A stretch of 11,668 nt of DNA from Baffinella frigidus (Eukaryota; Cryptophyceae; Cryptomonadales; Baffinellaceae): contig MU646389.1 of the NCBI GenBank assembly GCA_026770585.1, positions 635,052-646,719 of the forward strand. The letters are read 5' to 3'. The notes under the pieces are model-generated. The model was not told where the DNA came from, searched no databases, and saw nothing but the letters and a program-made list of their open reading frames with translations. Positions within the stretch are counted from its first letter, which is position 1. Each line of letters opens with the position of its first letter. Shown here piece after piece: positions 5,412-10,937 of this stretch. A program made the position numbers and the translations under genes.

Positions 5412-5570
5412 CACTCGGATCCAGAACATTTCTCCTAAGTCAACTCCCCCTGAAAACCAGCGCCTTAAGTCAAATGCCGGCCATGGTGGCAGGGTCCATC
5501 TAAACGAAATCAGGGGAAAGTTGACTTAGGTGAGCTGGTTGACTTTGCTCAGATTTTGTGGGTCGGAGTG
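5412..5570. mobile_element. CACT-ended element with AATTG TSD
   Basis: The left end CACTCGGATCCA and the right end TGGGTCGGAGTG are complementary with few mismatches. A stronger inner inverted repeat pairs CCTAAGTCAACTCCCCCTGA (from 5434) with TCAGGGGAAAGTTGACTTAGG (to 5530). AATTG stands at 5407-5411 and at 5571-5575, a 5-bp target-site duplication exactly at the CACT ends. The interior CCATGGTGGC and GTCCAT are shared with 10169-10317. Non-coding. Confidence 0.82.
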
Positions 5571-5654
5571 AATTGTACCGGGAAAGGCCCCATTAGTCAA
5601 CAGGTGCAGTGCTTGAGAGGCCTGTTGTTTTGCTGCACCTGGTTGACATTTCCG

Positions 5655-5772
5655 GATTGAGGGGTTGAGGTTCGGGGTTGAGGGGTTTGGGTTGAGGGTT
5701 GAGGGATTGAGGGGTTGAGGGTTGAGGTTCGGGGTTGAGGGGTTTGGGTTGAGGGTTGAGGGATTGAGGGGT

Positions 5773-5804
<32 letters not shown>

Positions 5805-5880
5805 GGGTTCATGGGCGAGGGGTGAGGGTTGAGGGTTGAGGGTTTGAGAGGTTAAGGGGTGAGGGGTTGAGGATTGAGGG
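5655..5880 (+). repeat. GGGGTTGA minisatellite with 57-bp higher-order unit
   Basis: Degenerate GAGGGTT, GAGGGGTT and GGTTTGG units. The segment starting TTCGGGGTTGAGGGGTTTGG at 5671 repeats at 5728 with a period of 57 bp, and 5671-5727 and 5728-5784 look identical. The array lies between CATTTCCGG and GACACTCCCGGACAAGTTG of the fifth module, the same position as the array at 5230-5337. Confidence 0.95.
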
Positions 5881-5953
5881 ACACTCCCGGACAAGTTGAC
5901 CCAACCGATCAACGTTGGTGCCAGCGCGATGACGAATCAGCACCACCGCAATT

Positions 5954-6119
5954 TAATAGGGTAACGGCCTGAAAATGGGGTAGTTAGGCCTACGGGATTG
6001 CCTAGGACCTCCTACCGTAGGCCGAGACGTTTTGGTCCTAGGATCCCTCGGCCTACGGTAGGAGGTCCTAGGCAACACCGTATGCCAAACTACCCCATTT
6101 TCAGGCCGTTAGCCTACGA
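5954..6119 (+). mobile_element. family 1 MITE, complete copy, AATT TSD
   Basis: The terminal TAATAGGGTAACGGCCTGAA mirrors TTCAGGCCGTTAGCCTACGA, and the full arms meet at a centre near GAGACGTTTTGGTCCTAGG. AATT occurs at 5950-5953 and again at 6120-6123, immediately outside. It has one ATAGGG-type end and one GTAGGC-type end, the same orientation as 3172-3338. The insertion is at the right edge of the fifth tandem module. No coding capacity. Confidence 0.92.
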
Positions 6120-6493
6120 AATTTGACAAGTCGGAAGCGGTCAAGTCCTGCCGGAATAGCGCATGACCTCTCTCTGACTAGGTCCTTCCAGACACAGCCT
6201 CGGCGGGGGTGCATTCATGGCGGCCGTGTCCGGAGTGGCTTCACAGAGTCACGTCCACTAGAAGGCAACAGAACCACCCTTTATCCCCTCTACACGAGCA
6301 TCTGCACCGGAGAGCTAAACGCGACCCGAAAGCAAAAATGGACGCGGTCAAGTCCTGCCGGAATAGCTCTATCCAAACCACCCTGGATCCAAGTACTTGT
6401 GAGATTAGTCTGGGGAAAAGAACCCTCTCTGGGTGACCCAGAGACCGTTTCTGGTCTCTGGGTGACACACGATGTTACCCCCGGCGACACACG
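6120..6493. other. unique stretch with a 24-bp direct repeat and a hairpin
   Basis: A perfect 24-bp repeat beginning GCGGTCAAGTCC occurs at 6137-6160 and 6344-6367. A perfect 11-bp stem ACCCAGAGACC with loop GTTTCT sits at 6436-6463, and GACACACGAT is repeated nearby at 6464-6495. An open frame of about 140 codons spans 6123-6548, but its start is TTG, it contains the repeat and the hairpin, and no domain is recognised. I do not call it a gene. Confidence 0.6.
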
Positions 6494-6869
6494 ATTTCTA
6501 GTTTCTGGCGTCTACGTACAAAGATTGCCTGATCGGAGTGGGGGGTGACCAGTGGCACGGGCGCGACCGCATCGACACCCAGGGGCTCCTTTCTAGTTTA
6601 TGGCGTCTGCGTACAAAGATTGCCTGGTTGGATTGGGGGGTTACTGTCTCTGTCTCTGTCAAAATCTCTCAAGTGATGAAACGCGACCTCACACGAAAGC
6701 TTCTGAGACGTCTCGGATTGGAGGTGAAAAATCAATCAAATTGCTACACTGCTTTAACATTATTAGCAAAGACCATTCAGTGTAGTAAATTCATTGCCCA
6801 TTTTAAAAACATAAAACATTTTCAACATTGGATTGGGGGGTGACCAGTGGCAGGGGCGCGAGACCACCT
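6494..6869 (+). repeat. duplicated segment, about 97-bp offset
   Basis: TTTCTAGTTTCTGGCGTCTA, then CGTACAAAGATTGCCTG, at 6494 recurs at 6591 with few changes. GGATTGGGGGGTGACCAGTGG and GGGCGCGA, which follow the first copy, recur at about 6831-6865. Between the second and third copies lies AT-rich unique sequence (6665-6826). The motif ACCGCATCGACACCCAGG at 6566-6583 is the reverse complement of the 20-bp repeat at 4573 and 4741. Confidence 0.8.
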
Positions 6870-7071
6870 CGTCAAACTCCTCCTGCTCATCAGCACGGAT
6901 TTCTCCGCCGTGTCAGCATCCGTAGAGAGATTGATAATGTATTGCCAAACAACCAGCGTCAGCGCCGCACATGCTACGCATTGTGCCACTTACTGTACCC
7001 CGTGTCGGCCGCTCATACGAGCATTTTCCGGATGGATTCTAACTCCACCTCCTACCCAGCATCCGTACTGA
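6870..7071. other. unique stretch, no gene recognised
   Basis: About 200 bp open in one plus-strand frame. The wording TTCTCCGCCGTGTCAG occurs here at about 6900 and again at about 7388, so part of this flank was duplicated across the first microsatellite block. No domain can be assigned. Confidence 0.45.
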
Positions 7072-7292
7072 CTGTGCTCTCTGTTTGTCGCTGTCTTTCT
7101 GTCTCGCTATGTCTCTCTATGTCTCTCTCTCACACACCTATCCACCCCCAACACTATGTCTCTGTGTCTGTCACTCTCTCTGTCTCTGTCTCTGTCTCTC
7201 TGTCTCTGTCTCTGTCTCTGTCTCTCTGTCTCTCTGTCTCTCTGTCTCTCTGTCTCTCTGTCTCCTCTGTGTCTCTGTATCTCTCTGCCTCT
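7072..7292 (+). repeat. TCTCTG and TCTG microsatellite block
   Basis: Pyrimidine-rich, mixed CTGTCT units interrupted by CACACACCTATCCACCCCCA around 7132. Most regular from 7155 to 7290. Frames give Leu-Ser or Val-Ser repeats only. Confidence 0.93.
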
Positions 7293-7297
7293 TTCCC

Positions 7298-7372
7298 GCG
7301 AAAACGTGTGAATGGGACTCAGTGACTTATCAATAAGTCAATCAGTGAAAATGTGGGACACGTTTTCACAAT
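7298..7372 (-). repeat. small foldback with GAAAACGTGT ends
   Basis: GCGAAAACGTGTGAATGGGA at the left and GGACACGTTTTCACA at the right form an imperfect inverted repeat. A nested perfect 8-bp stem TGACTTAT with ATAAGTCA lies at 7323-7340. The segment AACGTGTGAATGGGACTCAG is the reverse complement of part of 9460-9497, so the two are members of one small family. Confidence 0.6.
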
Positions 7373-7436
7373 GTGAATTCCGGGGAATTCTCCGCCGTGT
7401 CAGTATATGTACAGTCGTCTTTGTTTTGTCTGTGTA

Positions 7437-7623
7437 GCTCTCTCTCGCGCTCTGTCGCTGTCTCTGCCTCTGTCTCTGTCTCTGTGACTGTCTCTGTCTC
7501 TGTCTCTGTCTCTGTCTCTGTCTCTGTCTCTGTCTCTGTCTCTGTCTCTGCCTATGTCTCTGTCTCCGTCTCTCTTGCTGTCTCTGTCTCTGTCTCTGTC
7601 GTTCTAGCTCTCTCTGTCTCGGT
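7437..7623 (+). repeat. TCTCTG hexanucleotide array
   Basis: Regular CTGTCT hexamers, almost pure from 7483 to 7553, with scattered changes to CCT, CTTG or GTT outside. Hexamer periodicity makes Val-Ser frames that should not be annotated as protein. Confidence 0.96.
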
Positions 7624-7639
7624 CTTGATCAATCTATAT

Positions 7640-7669
7640 TTGCATCTCTCTCTCTCACACACACACACA

Positions 7670-7703
<34 letters not shown>

Positions 7704-7801
7704 CTCTCTCGCTCTCTCTCGCTCTCTCTCTCGCTCTCTCTCTCTCTCGCTCTCTCTCTCACTCTCTCTCTCTCTCGCTCTCTTTCACTCTCTCTCTCGC
7801 G

Positions 7802-7837
<36 letters not shown>

Positions 7838-7838
7838 G
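7640..7838 (+). repeat. CT microsatellite with CA run
   Basis: A CT tract with occasional CG, CA and TT interruptions and an ACACAC run near 7657-7672. The minus-strand frame is all Arg-Glu and the plus all Ser-Leu, both artefacts. Long homopyrimidine tracts with mirror symmetry can form intramolecular triplexes. Confidence 0.96.
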
Positions 7839-7843
7839 TCACT

Positions 7844-7936
7844 GTATGCCACAATCCCATACACGAGACATGTTTCATAATCGAAGCTCAACAGCCACCA
7901 CTAGCTACCTCAACACACCCTCAGCCGCCCCACAAA
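7844..7936 (+). repeat. 93-bp direct repeat, copy 1
   Basis: Begins GTATGCCACAATCCCATACA and ends CAGCCGCCCCACAAA. It matches 8186-8278 with four mismatches in 93 bp. Both copies follow a CT tract, so the duplicated unit includes the microsatellite. Downstream sequences differ. Confidence 0.94.
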
Positions 7937-7938
7937 GG

Positions 7939-8052
7939 CAATCTCGGAGATTGACTTGTGGCTGAAGTCAATCTCGAAGATTGACTTATGGCTAAAGGCA
8001 ATCTCGGAGATTGACTTATGGCTCAAGTCAATCTCGAAGATTGACTTATGGG
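7939..8052 (+). repeat. 30-bp tandem array of dyads
   Basis: Units begin at 7939, 7969, 7999 and 8029. Each contains the dyad CAATCTCGGAGATTG or CAATCTCGAAGATTG followed by ACTTATGGCT. The two forms alternate, giving a 60-bp higher-order period. In units 2 and 4 the dyad extends to 9-bp arms (AGTCAATCT with AGATTGACT). The period is divisible by three, so a plus-strand frame reads a ten-residue repeat WLKSISKIDL; I treat this as incidental. Confidence 0.93.
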
Positions 8053-8104
8053 CCCGGCGGTTGGCGGTGGCTTCGCAGGAGAGGCATCCTGGTTTTCCAA
8101 CGCC

Positions 8105-8111
8105 TCTCGCG

Positions 8112-8149
<38 letters not shown>

Positions 8150-8185
8150 CTCTCTCACTCTCTCTCTATCTCTCTCTCTCTCTCT
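8105..8185 (+). repeat. CT microsatellite
   Basis: CT tract with few TT, CA and TA interruptions, the counterpart of the end of the 7640-7838 tract. It belongs to the duplicated block that includes 8186-8278. Confidence 0.96.
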
Positions 8186-8278
8186 GTATGCCACAATCCC
8201 ATACACGAGACTTGTTTCATAATCGAAGCTTAACGCCCACCACTAGCTACCTCAACACACCCTCAGCCGCCCCACAAA
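8186..8278 (+). repeat. 93-bp direct repeat, copy 2
   Basis: Second copy of 7844-7936. After the repeat, the frame open through 8406 ends in a segment with SQWEMGYALGMPAAG, which has a protein-like look. No start, splice site or family supports it. Confidence 0.94.
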
Positions 8279-8406
8279 ATCCTCCAGGGAATCTGATGCC
8301 AACCAGCATCCGAGGAAGTCAGTGGGAAATGGGATATGCTTTGGGGATGCCCGCAGCGGGCAACATCCTACGATTCCGGGCTAAACGGAGAGGCCTGGAG
8401 GGCTGA
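8279..8406. other. unique spacer with small GC hairpin
   Basis: Contains GCCCGCAGCGGGC near 8350, a short perfect stem, and otherwise unique sequence. TCCTCCAG followed by GGAATC (about 8281-8294) could resemble a splice acceptor, but nothing else supports an exon. Confidence 0.35.
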
Positions 8407-8635
8407 ACCGCTCAAACGACTACGAGGCACGGCAGCCCCGGATATCGACTGTTACTTCTTAAGTTAACAGAGGTTCCACTTTTGCTTTGAGACGTCCCAC
8501 TCTCGACTTTTGTCTCGGTGCGCCGCGCGGTGTAACGTGACCAACAATTGCTGACGTGTGGCGTGTTTCCTAAGAAACAATCCAATACTTGACTTGAGAA
8601 TGTTGGCCGTAGTGTGCTGAGTGGGAAGGGGACCT
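8407..8635 (+). repeat. dispersed repeat Y, uninterrupted copy
   Basis: Matches the reverse complement of 10318-10668. The strongest part is 8445-8555, with ACTGTTACTTCTTAAGTTAA, CAGAGGTTCCACTTTTGCTT and GTAACGTGACCAAC. The match continues more weakly through GCGTGTTTCC and AAACAATCCAAT. This copy lacks the insertion at 10396-10507 and about 20 bp of CTCTTTAAGCGAGAGG. Minus-strand frames (8412-8697) have no ATG in the best-looking frame and are not conserved in the other copy, so no gene is called. Confidence 0.82.
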
Positions 8636-8696
8636 TGGTCATAGAGAAGGTCTTGCTCTTGGTCAAGTAGCTGCCATTCATCACGGCACTCCGTCA

Positions 8697-8775
8697 CTCA
8701 TCAATTACTCAATTACTCGATTAGTCTATCAATTAGTCAAACAGTCAACTAATCAATTACTCAATTAGTGGAAAC
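8697..8775 (+). repeat. degenerate TCAATTAGT minisatellite
   Basis: Repeats of TCAATTACTC, TCAATTAGTC and similar units of 8-10 bp. A matching array lies at 9332-9412, also followed by a GTGGAAACGTGTGATTAGT segment. Confidence 0.85.
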
Positions 8776-8957
8776 GTGTGATTAGTGATCAACTGTTCAA
8801 ATTGCTCTTGGTCGTGTAGCTGCCATCATCACGGCACTCAGTCCACGCAGTACGCTCCACAGATCGGCCCATTTATTTGCGTGGTAACAAATTGAGAACG
8901 GCTCGCCTCTTTAACTATTAAGAATTGTTTGGTGCAGAGACGCTCTTGGCGAAGTAG

Positions 8958-9126
8958 AGCGCTGTGCAGAGAAGTTGGCCACGGGAAATAATGGGAACTC
9001 GAGAAATTGGAGCCATTTTGTCAACTTTTGAGAAATTTAGTACCAACAATTTCTCAAAGGTGGACGAAATGGCTCCAATTTTCCCATTTTCCCATTTTCC
9101 GGTGGCCAATTTCTCTGCACAACGCT
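8958..9126. mobile_element. MITE with 80-bp arms and GTAG TSD, empty sites present
   Basis: The left arm 8958-9037 begins AGCGCTGTGCAGAGAAGTTGG. The right arm 9048-9126 is its complement (ends CCAATTTCTCTGCACAACGCT) with a modest number of mismatches, and the loop is 10 bp. GTAG sits at 8954-8957 and 9127-9130. Three uninterrupted relatives of the target (GTAGCTGCC at 8667, 8816, 9301) show GTAG once, which confirms both insertion boundaries and the 4-bp duplication. The element encodes nothing. Confidence 0.95.
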
Positions 9127-9331
9127 GTAGCTGCCATCATCGCGGGACTCAGTCCACACAGTGTGCTCCGCAGATCGGCCCATTTACTTGCGAGGTAACA
9201 AATTGAGAATGGCTCGGTACAAAGCCATCTTCATAACCGATATTTCGACCAGATATATAGTCGAAAGTTTCTTCGAATCTCACTGAGTGGACTTGGTCAG
9301 GTAGCTGCCATCGTTGCGGGACTCAGTCACG

Positions 9332-9412
9332 CATCAATTGCTCAATCAGTCAATCCATTACTCAATTGGTCAATCGATTAGTCAATTAGTCAACTCATCA
9401 ATTACTCGATTC
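9332..9412 (+). repeat. degenerate TCAATTAGT minisatellite
   Basis: TCAATTGCTC, TCAATCAGTC, TCAATTAGTC and similar 8-10 bp units, paralogous to 8697-8775 and preceded by the same module. Confidence 0.85.
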
Positions 9413-9495
9413 GTGAAAACGTGTGATTAGTAATACATTAATCAAATTGTGGAAACGTGTGATTAGTCACTGAGTCCCATTCACACGTTTTCACG
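9412..9495 (+). repeat. 84-bp foldback with perfect 15-bp ends
   Basis: CGTGAAAACGTGTGA at 9412-9426 is exactly mirrored at 9481-9495. The inner copy GGAAACGTGTGATTAG is at about 9451. A relative in reverse orientation is at 7298-7372. No duplication at the ends was identified. Confidence 0.75.
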
Positions 9496-9625
9496 GTTCC
9501 AAACCAAAATCAGCGACAGGAGCGGTGTTTCGGGTGCAGGAATCGGGAGCGGTAGGGATAGGGTTTTCGGGTTTAGGAATCGAAGGAGCAGCATCAAGGT
9601 GTCTGAGGGCAGCAAGGATGCTTCG
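9496..9625. other. unique spacer
   Basis: G-rich unique sequence with GGAATCGGGAGCGGTAGGGA and a related GGAATCGAAGGAGC. No gene or named repeat. Confidence 0.4.
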
Positions 9626-9629
9626 AAGC

Positions 9630-9774
9630 TCATCTCGGAAGATAACTGAATCAGTTCCTTTTCAATAGGAGGTTGAATACGAGAAATTAGTTAGGGCATA
9701 GTAAACTAAATTGGGCGTCCTAATTAAATTAGAACCGCTAAGTAGGGACCTGGTTCAGTTATCTTTCGAGATGA
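9630..9774 (+). mobile_element. TCATCTCG MITE, copy 1, AAGC TSD
   Basis: Left end TCATCTCGGAAGATAACTGA, right end complementary (TCAGTTATCTTTCGAGATGA). AAGC occurs at 9626-9629 and 9775-9778, a 4-bp duplication exactly at the ends. The interior contains AATAGGAGGTTGAATACGAG and GTCCTAATTAAATTAG. The paralogue 9974-10111 has the same interior in reverse. Length 145 bp, non-coding. Confidence 0.94.
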
Positions 9775-9973
9775 AAGCGTTGCGTGTCCCACGCCAGGGC
9801 ACACCTTGGAATCTCACAACGCGACGTTTCGCTTAAATGTGGTTTCGTGGTACAAATGCCACATTGTTGCGGCGGGCGGCATTCTTGCTTGGCGTGAACC
9901 CCCCCAAAAATCTCCAGAATTAACTTTAGGCGAATTCACACGTGTGATCTGGCATGGATACACCGCAGCAAGT
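9775..9973. other. unique spacer between two related MITEs
   Basis: Includes TGTGGTTTCGTGGTACAAATGCCACA, which can pair TGTGG with CCACA near 9838-9863, and a C-run CCCCCCC at 9899. A 66-codon frame from 9806 runs into the following MITE and ends there. No gene is supported. Confidence 0.4.
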
Positions 9974-10111
9974 TCATCTCGGAAGATAACTGAATCAGTT
10001 CCCTAATTAGCGTTTTCATTTAATTAGGAGGCCCAATTGAATCTACTAAACCGATTTCTCCTATTCAACCTCCTATCGAAAAGAAACTGATTCAGTTATC
10101 TTTCGAGATGA
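9974..10111 (-). mobile_element. TCATCTCG MITE, copy 2, AAGT TSD
   Basis: The ends TCATCTCGGAAGATAACTGA and its mirror at 10084-10111 match over about 28 bp with one difference. AAGT occurs at 9970-9973 and 10112-10115. The interior is reversed relative to copy 1 (CCTCCTATTCAACC here is GGTTGAATA-GGAGG there). Length 138 bp. No coding capacity. Confidence 0.94.
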
Positions 10112-10168
10112 AAGTGGAAGGAGATCGTGGGGCATCGCAGAGAACCCAGGGTGTTCAGCACACACCTT

Positions 10169-10317
10169 CACTGCTAGCCAGGATTTTTTGCTAAAGTCAA
10201 CCTCCCCTTGAAACTGTCCACTTAAGAATCCCAGACGCCATGGTGGCGTCCATTTTACTACACCTTTCTCCCATTTTTTTCAAAGTTGACTAATACAAAA
10301 TCTTCTGGCTGGCAGTG
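10169..10317. mobile_element. CACT-ended element with ACCTT TSD
   Basis: The left end CACTGCTAGCCAGG and right end CTGGCTGGCAGTG form a TIR of about 13 bp. An inner pair CTAAAGTCAAC and AAAGTTGACTA continues the structure. ACCTT stands at 10164-10168 and 10318-10322, a 5-bp duplication exactly outside. Inside, GACGCCATGGTGGCGTCC is a strong 8-bp-stem hairpin whose CCATGGTGGC is shared with 5412-5570. It is inserted at the edge of dispersed repeat Y. Non-coding. Confidence 0.85.
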
Positions 10318-10668
10318 ACCTTTCCACTACGAGGAGTCTTAAGGTAATCATTGGATTGTTTCCTTTTGGCGGGAAACACGCCAAAAGTCAGCAACTCCAC
10401 GTATAAGTTGACGTAAGTTGACGGATTTGTAGGGGAATTGACTTTAGGAAAACGACTTCTAGAAAGGTTGATTTGAGATAAGCTTCAAAGCGCCAAAAGT
10501 CAGCAACGGTTGGTCACGTTACACCGGATTCCTCTCGCTTAAAGAGCGCGGCCCACCGAGACAAAAATCGAGAGTGGAACGTCTCGAAGCAAAAGTGGAA
10601 CCTCTGTTAACTTAAGAAGTAACAGTGGATATCGGGGGCTCGCGCTTCTCGTAACCTGTTGAGCGGTA
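10318..10668 (-). repeat. dispersed repeat Y, interrupted copy (reverse)
   Basis: Reverse-complement relative of 8407-8635, including CTGTTAACTTAAGAAGTAAC and CACCGAGACAAAAATCGAGA. It contains an extra hairpin-like AGCGAGAGG region (10530-10548) and is broken by an inserted MITE half with 17-bp flanking repeats. A perfect 9-bp stem CTTTTGGCG with CGCCAAAAG lies at 10363-10387. Confidence 0.82.
10402..10481 (+). mobile_element. half-element of the 2987-3146 MITE family
   Basis: ATAAGTTGACGGATTTGTAG, then GGGAATTGACTTTAGGAAAACGAC, to TTTGAGATAA, matches the right arm 3077-3146. The left arm is missing, so the break is close to the loop. TAAGTTGACG is doubled at the broken end. The insertion, with short extra flanks, is bracketed by CGCCAAAAGTCAGCAAC at 10379-10395 and 10491-10507. 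Repeat Y at 8545-8565 shows the corresponding region once. Confidence 0.82.
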
Positions 10669-10745
10669 TTGTGGTAGGCCCTGGGGCCTAGGTCCCTTGG
10701 GGTTTGGTACCGTAGGGTCCTAAGCATTGTTCACTTATGAACTTA
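10669..10745 (+). repeat. fragment of dispersed repeat X
   Basis: GGTACCGTAGGGTCCTAAGC and TTGTTCACTTATG resemble GCCTACCGTAGGGTCCTAGG and TCTTCACTTACTG of copy 1 at 205-240. The preceding CCTGGGGCCTAGGTCCC adds a further CCTAGG palindrome. It is short and diverged. Confidence 0.45.
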
Positions 10746-10792
10746 AGAAATGGCCCAAGTCGGCCCTGGCTCTCGTAAGGCAGCCAGTCCTT

Positions 10793-10825
10793 CAATCGTG
10801 CGTGGTGGGGCACACCACACGATTG
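10793..10825. repeat. hairpin, 13-bp stem with 2-nt bulge
   Basis: CAATCGTGCGTGGTG pairs with CACCACACGATTG across the loop GGGCA, leaving a 2-nt bulge in the left arm. Surrounding sequence 10746-10910 is otherwise unique with no gene recognised. Confidence 0.75.
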
Positions 10826-10937
10826 GGTCATACTAGTAATAGCGAAGCATTTGTGTGGTAACTTTCAATGCGCTAAAAGCAATTAATTAATACTTTTGCG
10901 GAGATGAGACCTGCTAAGGTGTTTCGGGGCAGCGTTT

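Larger units (their letters stand above)
4769..5937 (+). repeat. tandem module array, about 100 bp per module, interrupted
   Basis: Five related modules follow the plan GTAGTGCTTGAGAGCCTC, CGCTTTGCCACACCTGG, CGACACTCCCGGG, AAGTTGACTCAGCC, GGGTTGGCACCAG, GCGATGCCTAATCCG. They start near 4769 (left part), 4855, 4970, 5172 and 5600. Three carry a GGGGTTGA minisatellite after the ACTCCCGG segment. The third is split by a family 1 half-element at 5075-5171. DNA after the fourth contains the foldback at 5412-5570. A perfect 18-bp palindrome, CACTACAACGTTGTAGTG, lies at the start of the third module (4965-4982). No gene is seen. Confidence 0.85.
8657..9330 (+). repeat. four copies of a GTAGCTGCC module
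   Basis: The module reads CTCTTGGTCAAGTAGCTGCC, then ATCATCACGGCACTCAGTCC, and in longer copies CTCCACAGATCGGCCCATTT and GGTAACAAATTGAGAA. GTAG starts at 8667, 8816, 9127 and 9301. The copies at 8816 and 9127 match over about 90 bp. The one at 9127 is split by a MITE. Copies at 8667 and 9301 run into TCAATTAGT arrays instead. Confidence 0.85.

Noticed and set aside
5133-5912. Minus-strand frames with Asn-Pro-Ser-Thr-Leu repeats
   Set aside because: Translation of the GGGGTTGA minisatellite in several frames at once. No conserved flanking domain.
6123-6548. A roughly 140-codon plus-strand open frame
   Set aside because: It opens at TTG, crosses a 24-bp direct repeat and a hairpin, has no recognisable domain and overlaps duplicated DNA. 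It is most likely chance.
6847-7071. A segment FSAVSASVERL vaguely like the hAT C-terminal dimerisation motif
   Set aside because: The similarity covers about ten residues and the downstream sequence does not follow the family pattern. Too weak to claim.
7373-7954. A 193-codon open frame rich in Val, Ser and Leu
   Set aside because: It is the translation of TCTCTG and CT microsatellites. The same kind of frame appears on the other strand as Arg-Glu runs.
8412-8697. Minus-strand frames with protein-like wording (QQLLVTLHRAAHRDKS)
   Set aside because: The better frame starts at GTG, and the paralogous repeat at 10318-10668 has indels that are not multiples of three and stops. It is a non-coding dispersed repeat.
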